Below the pieces are notes generated by a model. The model worked only from the letters and a program-made list of their open reading frames with translations. It had not been told where the DNA came from and searched no databases. Position numbers and translations under genes: made by a program. A stretch of DNA of 64,000 nucleotides from Aplysia californica (taxonomy: Eukaryota; Mollusca; Gastropoda; Aplysiida; Aplysiidae), in the NCBI RefSeq assembly GCF_000002075.1, contig NW_004797275.1:1431496-1495495 (forward strand). Reading direction: 5' to 3'. Positions 39,224 to 45,200 of the stretch are shown piece after piece. How positions within the stretch are numbered: position 1 is the stretch's first letter; every line of letters starts with the position of its first letter.

Positions 39224-42200
39224 ACACAAACACAAACACACACACAAACACAAACACAAACACACACACACACACAAACAAACACAAACACACACACAAA
39301 CACAAACACAAACACACACACACACACAAACACACGCACACGCACAAAAAAGGCAAAGGAGCAAAAAATAACAGGGAGAAAAAAATTGTGATATTGAAAC
39401 AACAACAAAAAAGGCATGAAACAGAAACATACTCTCCCACAGTCTCTTCGTAATGAGTTATCCATTGGTTGTCTACATCACTGAGGGAGTCTACAGCTCC
39501 GTTGTTGATGTAAGTTTTAAATTCTGACATGACTGGGTCATACGTTGCGGGCTGGACAGAGTCGATCACGATGGCATTAGCGGCTGCTGAGCTCTTTGAG
39601 GTGAGGAATATTCTGAAAAACAAAAGTATTCACAAAATCAGTGCAAAAAGTTCACCATACGAGACTCAACAGTTTTATTTGTTTTTGTAAGTTTTACCAT
39701 CATCATTATTATATAATACTTATTAGTGGTATTACTATTATCATCATTATTACTATTATCATAATCATTATTTTTCCTGTTACTATTATTATTATCATTA
39801 TTATTATTACTATTTTTTATTACCACTATTATCATAATCACCATTATCACTTTTCTTATTATTATCGTTTGTGTTATTACTATGGAACATGATAAGTCTT
39901 ATTTCATTATAGGCTGAAAAAAATACATGGTGTTTCTCATAGTCTAATAAAAGCATAGAAAGACTTAAACTAGGGGATCAAATTTAATTTTATAGTTGTG
40001 ATTGGCATGTCCACAAAGATATTCTATTTGTGTATCACATCATTTTCGAATGTCACCGACATCCGACATCAGTATTGAAATAGCTACGCTCTTTGCCACT
40101 GCAACCACAAGTAAGATAAATTCCCACAAGGGAAAGCCTATTTCATACAGTATCTTTCTTTTTTTTTTCTGCTAAGATATTATATCCTACTCAGTCTGAG
40201 TAAGCCTTGACAGGCAGAGTCAAGGTAGCCCGCCTCCTATAACAACAAAATTCAGGCCACATGCAGGCAGCGTAAAAACATTTACAATCAACTATCGCGA
40301 GCTGCCCCGCCAAGAACAAGTGACCATCTACTATCAACACAATATATTAGACTCAAAATCAACACCTACATATTATGCTGTAAAGCGCACAGAGTATGCT
40401 GTAGAGCATGGATATGCGCTATAAAAATGACTGATACAATCGCCAAACCAGTGTGGAGAAGCAGACCAAACTGTGGAACACATCCTCCTGCGGACACAAA
40501 TAAAATATGTCCAACCCCATACACACTACATGAGAAACTGTACACGCCAGCAAAGGGCCTAAGCAGGATGACCCTGTATATGACAGAGATACAGACTTTC
40601 AAGCGTGGTCCAATCAAAAAAAAGAAGAAGAACCACTCATATCTCTGTTGCTTCCAATATCTGAGGTAAAGATGAACCCAAGTTCCCCATTTCACACAGC
40701 CAGCACTAAGTCAGCTAAAGTTGTGCCTCAGGGGGACGTAGAACATCTACAACCAACTACTCACATGTTTCTTCCAATTTCTGAGGTCAAGATGAACCGG
40801 AGTTCGCCATTCACTGCGTCATTGTTTCCATTGGCGATGGTACCCAGCAATATGTCCAGCTTAGCTCTGGACATCAGAGGAACAACGTACTTTGCCTTTA
40901 AGCGAGGCTTCAACTGCGTGTCCACAAAGGTATCCATCTGAAGACATTGATCAGAAATTACTTTCAAAATATTATTATTTAGTCGGACGTCTATATTCAG
41001 ATGTACTAAGACCAACATTTTGACCAGTTTTTGCAGTTTCTTCAGTATCAGTTGCATGTGTCAAGCAATATTTTGTCAAAATTCAAATTCTCAATGTTGA
41101 GAATGGCAAGAAAAATACATAAACTACATACAATTGTAGAAAGAATGAAATAGTAATTTTTCCTCTCTCTTGAAAAATGTTGCTATCTGGGCCTAAGACA
41201 TTTGGACAGCTTGCTGACAATTTGAAATACATGCGTAAGTTCAAAGGTCCTATCTAAAACAACAGTAGCTGCTGTCAGTCTATCGGGGATACATCTAGAA
41301 AGAATCTAAAAATCAACAACTTATGGTATTTAAGATTTAAACAACTTCAAAGCTCTGCCAGTGAGTTACTTGGAAGCATTTTATTCAAAAACATTTGTGA
41401 GGTATCAGAGAAACAGGCACTTTTCAGCCAGTTTGGCAATTTTCATCAAATTTTTTTTTCCGGCTCAGCACCTTGTATGTCCCTATAAAATCCTTTTTCG
41501 ATGTGAACTTTACTGAAAAGCATTGATTAAAGGCAGAAAATAAGTCATTTTTCAGTTTTTAAAGGACTCTCAAACCACAGAAGCTACCAAACTTTGGCAG
41601 CAACTTTCTCCTTAATTTTACCTCTGAAATCATCAGTACAACAATGGGCGCGTTTCATAAGGATACAGCTTTTCATGACAACTGCAACACGGAAAAAAAG
41701 AGGAAAAAAACAGACCACACCTTACACGGTGGTGTCGATAGCCTAGTGGTCAGGCTCTCGGACTTGTAACTGAATGGTTTTTGCATCTCATTGACAGGAT
41801 CAATAACAACTGGATCAATATATGCACATCATAGCAAAAGGAACTTACATCAGTGACATCATCTATGCTCTGGCTAAACTGCACACATATGTTGGATCCT
41901 TCCAGCTTCTCTTTCAACTTCATGTATGCCGAGGCCCAGAACGGATCATCAGCCAAGTATAAAATCATCGCAAACTTCGAATTCATGTGGCGCAAGAATC
42001 CAACGACAGCCTCGATGTCATACATGAATGAGGGTCTCAGCCGAAGAAGCGTTTTCTCATCATCAAAGGAGAGATCTGGAAAGCAAAACACAAGGTTAAC
42101 AGATCTTGAGTTCAAGTTTCAATTTTTTTTTAAAGATAAATAACAGCAACATGACAAAGATCATTCAGCGGTGGAAATGAGAAAGACAAAAGCAAACTAT

Positions 42201-45200
42201 TGTTTATAACAGTATAGAAGTAGGGCCGACCAGCACCACTCTCCAAGCAAAAGCAAACAATAATTCTGCACAGGAAATCGCCATCTTAAAGTTGAGGACT
42301 CAGAAGAACGGATTCATTTTTTTCAGGAAAAAACGAACTCCTTGTCTCTGGCAAGCCATGTACAGTGGTTTGCGGTATGAACTGCTGTGCCAGTGAGCCG
42401 CTAGCAGCTGCTTGGTCACATTCCTTTAAAAAGATGACAACGTTACTATTATTTCCAGTAATATGCGAAAACAGGTCTCTCTTAACCAATTTTTTTTTTC
42501 ATTTGATGAAGAACTATCAAAATTCGTTTGATTTAATGACCAGTTTAGTGATGTGTATGTTACTTTCAGGTTTTGTACCAAAAAAGAAAGCTCTGGCATA
42601 GTGGGAAAATCCTCGAGAAACAAAGAGTTAAGACATCTGTAACACTCAAAATACCTGTGGACATGCACTATATAAGCGCATTTATTATTATTATATATAT
42701 GTAAGAGCACAGATATGCGCTATATAAATGCAATTATTATTATTTTATATGCAATTTTTATTATTATTATTATTATCATTATTAGATCCCACTCGGCCAA
42801 GGTTAGCCAGGTAGACAGGATTGAAGCAGCCTACCCCAAAAATTATCAAAATGTTGCCAGTAGAGGTGTAAAACATTTATATTGATATAGAAAAAGAATA
42901 TCAAAGCAGCAACAAACCACCTACTTATATCAGCAGAGAAGAAACTTTACCAAAGAGTGGTCACAAATGTTATATATTCGTACCCAGCGAGTTTGCCGTT
43001 GGGCTGAGAAGAGTAATTCCGAGATCAGAAGCAAGCATCCCTGTCCTGATAGTGTCATCGTTGTCGTAAGGCCCGACATATGCAACAAGGTTCTCCTGTT
43101 GCATTTCCTGAACTCGAATATTACACTGTGCGAAGCTGAGAACATTCCCAATGGTCTGTGAAAGAAGAACAGGATAAAGTCACCTCATGGTCAAAGGTAA
43201 GAATCATAGACATAGATCTAGGCACTCGGTCTTCATCGTCTCACCTACATAATAATTTGTGTATTTTACACTTACAAAGAATCAGCAACAAACAGCAGTC
43301 CTAAGCCTGAGCATTTGATCCAAGTACACACTAAGAACAGCTTGCTAGACTGTGAACTGTATTCCCTAATTACTACTGCAGAGCAAAAACAACTCAACAC
43401 TTTCCCATACCAGGAAAAATACAAGTGAAAAAGAACCAAAAAACCGCCAGCTGTTCAGACATAGGCCCCTTGAAAAGGAGTTTTAAGGAAAGAAGGGGCA
43501 GCACTGTATATTATAGTTGTATCATCACGCAGTGGAATCAGACGCTCGTCGCCGTAAAACCCTCTACTATAAAAAAAAAAGACGCTCGTCTTGTGTATAT
43601 GAACTTATTAGTATTATCTTACAGTCTTTTAATTTGCTGTCATTTTGATGGAAAAAAAAACATCCACAAAGGGTCATTATCTTGAGTAGACATTGAGATA
43701 TTTGTGTTTGAAGGAGGTGGGGGTCTTCTTGTGTCAGAGGTAAAATCAGCAAGCAATGGCCACCAAAATTTCATGAATTCCAAAGCTTTAGTGTCCCTGA
43801 AAACTACAAAGTTACAATTTTTGTGCCCTTGCTTTAAGGTTTTCAGTAAAATTCACACAGACATGTCTTTTCAAAGGGACATAAAAGGCACTATTTTCAA
43901 GCCTAAAAAAAAAACTTAATAAAAATTGACCGAAGAATAGAAAATTGTGGATTTCTTCGATTTCACTATTTTGACAAGCACCCGATTTCACCAAAATGCA
44001 TCACAATATTTTAAGAAAGAAGAGCACCTGTCTCAAAGAGATGTTCAGGAGAATGACAAAAACATATTACCTTCAAAGTCTTGTAAAATAAATACAGTCG
44101 GGTCTGCCATGATGGCAATCAGTATAATATGGCCACTTTCCATTTCCCCCCTTGCTTCTTTTTATATAATTTAACTGTGTAAAACGGTCACCTGGGCAAG
44201 GCGGCCGCAGCTACCTTATTTTAATAACTTCAGCCAACTTTACCTGCCTAAGGCAGCCAGGCGTGGTCTCCACTCGCCTGACGCTTTGTCATTAATTCTT
44301 AATCGGTCCCTGACACTGTGGACGGGCTGTCATAATCCATTCACCTGTCGTTATTGTTTGTCCTTCCAATGAATGTTTACCCAAGTTGACCAATGGGTAA
44401 TAAAAAAATTTCAAGTGCTGTTGAGGGATCAAAGCGTGTGATCCGGCCTATAGGCCCCGCCCAGAACTCATGCACAAATCATATGATATGATATATGTGA
44501 GGTGACTGGTCACTGTTTTGTTTACCTAATCTATAGCAAAGTAACAATGGATATTAACGTAGACTTGCGAGAGAAGCCTCATTCATTCTCCGAGTGGTGG
44601 CAACCTGTGTGTTTGTTTTACCATGGAATTCGGTCTTCAGCGTCTTACTGACATAATATTTCATATATTTTTCACTTACGCAGAATCACCAACAAGCAAA
44701 AGCAAACCAAATAATAAATCAACAAAACAACAGCAACAAGAACTCTTCTTACATCCCTCCACCCTCCTTTTTCAAACGAAAACAAAAGTTAACCCTTTCA
44801 AAAATTAAAATTCGCCTCACAACAGTCCTAAGCCTGAGATCAGCCCAGGTTTGGACCTTAAAAGAGAATGGTTTGCTTTTTTCATTTTGATCAGTCCTGC
44901 CTAAGACGGCCACCTGTCTTATACAACCACTTTTCTCTTTGACCAATGGGTGGTCATTTTACACAGGTTCAACTGTATATGGTCGCTTTTAAGGACAATC
45001 AGGCTAACCCAGATTTGGGGGTTTCCAGAAATGTTGACCTACACCAAAAGTGGGTATTGCCCTACCTATAAGAGAAGTTCGGTTTCATTGGTGTGTATAA
45101 TTCTTTGGTTATAAAGAAAACTCTCCTAGTCTTTAAAAAAAATTGAACAAGGGTCCAAAAACTTTACCTTCGATTTTCTCAAAACAGCATTTTTAGGGAT

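Noticed and set aside
39027-39465. Long frames of Cys-Val or Thr-His repeats (also at 7369, 11055, 32927, 38163, 49387, 60876)
   Set aside because: These are translations of (TG)n or (CA)n microsatellites.
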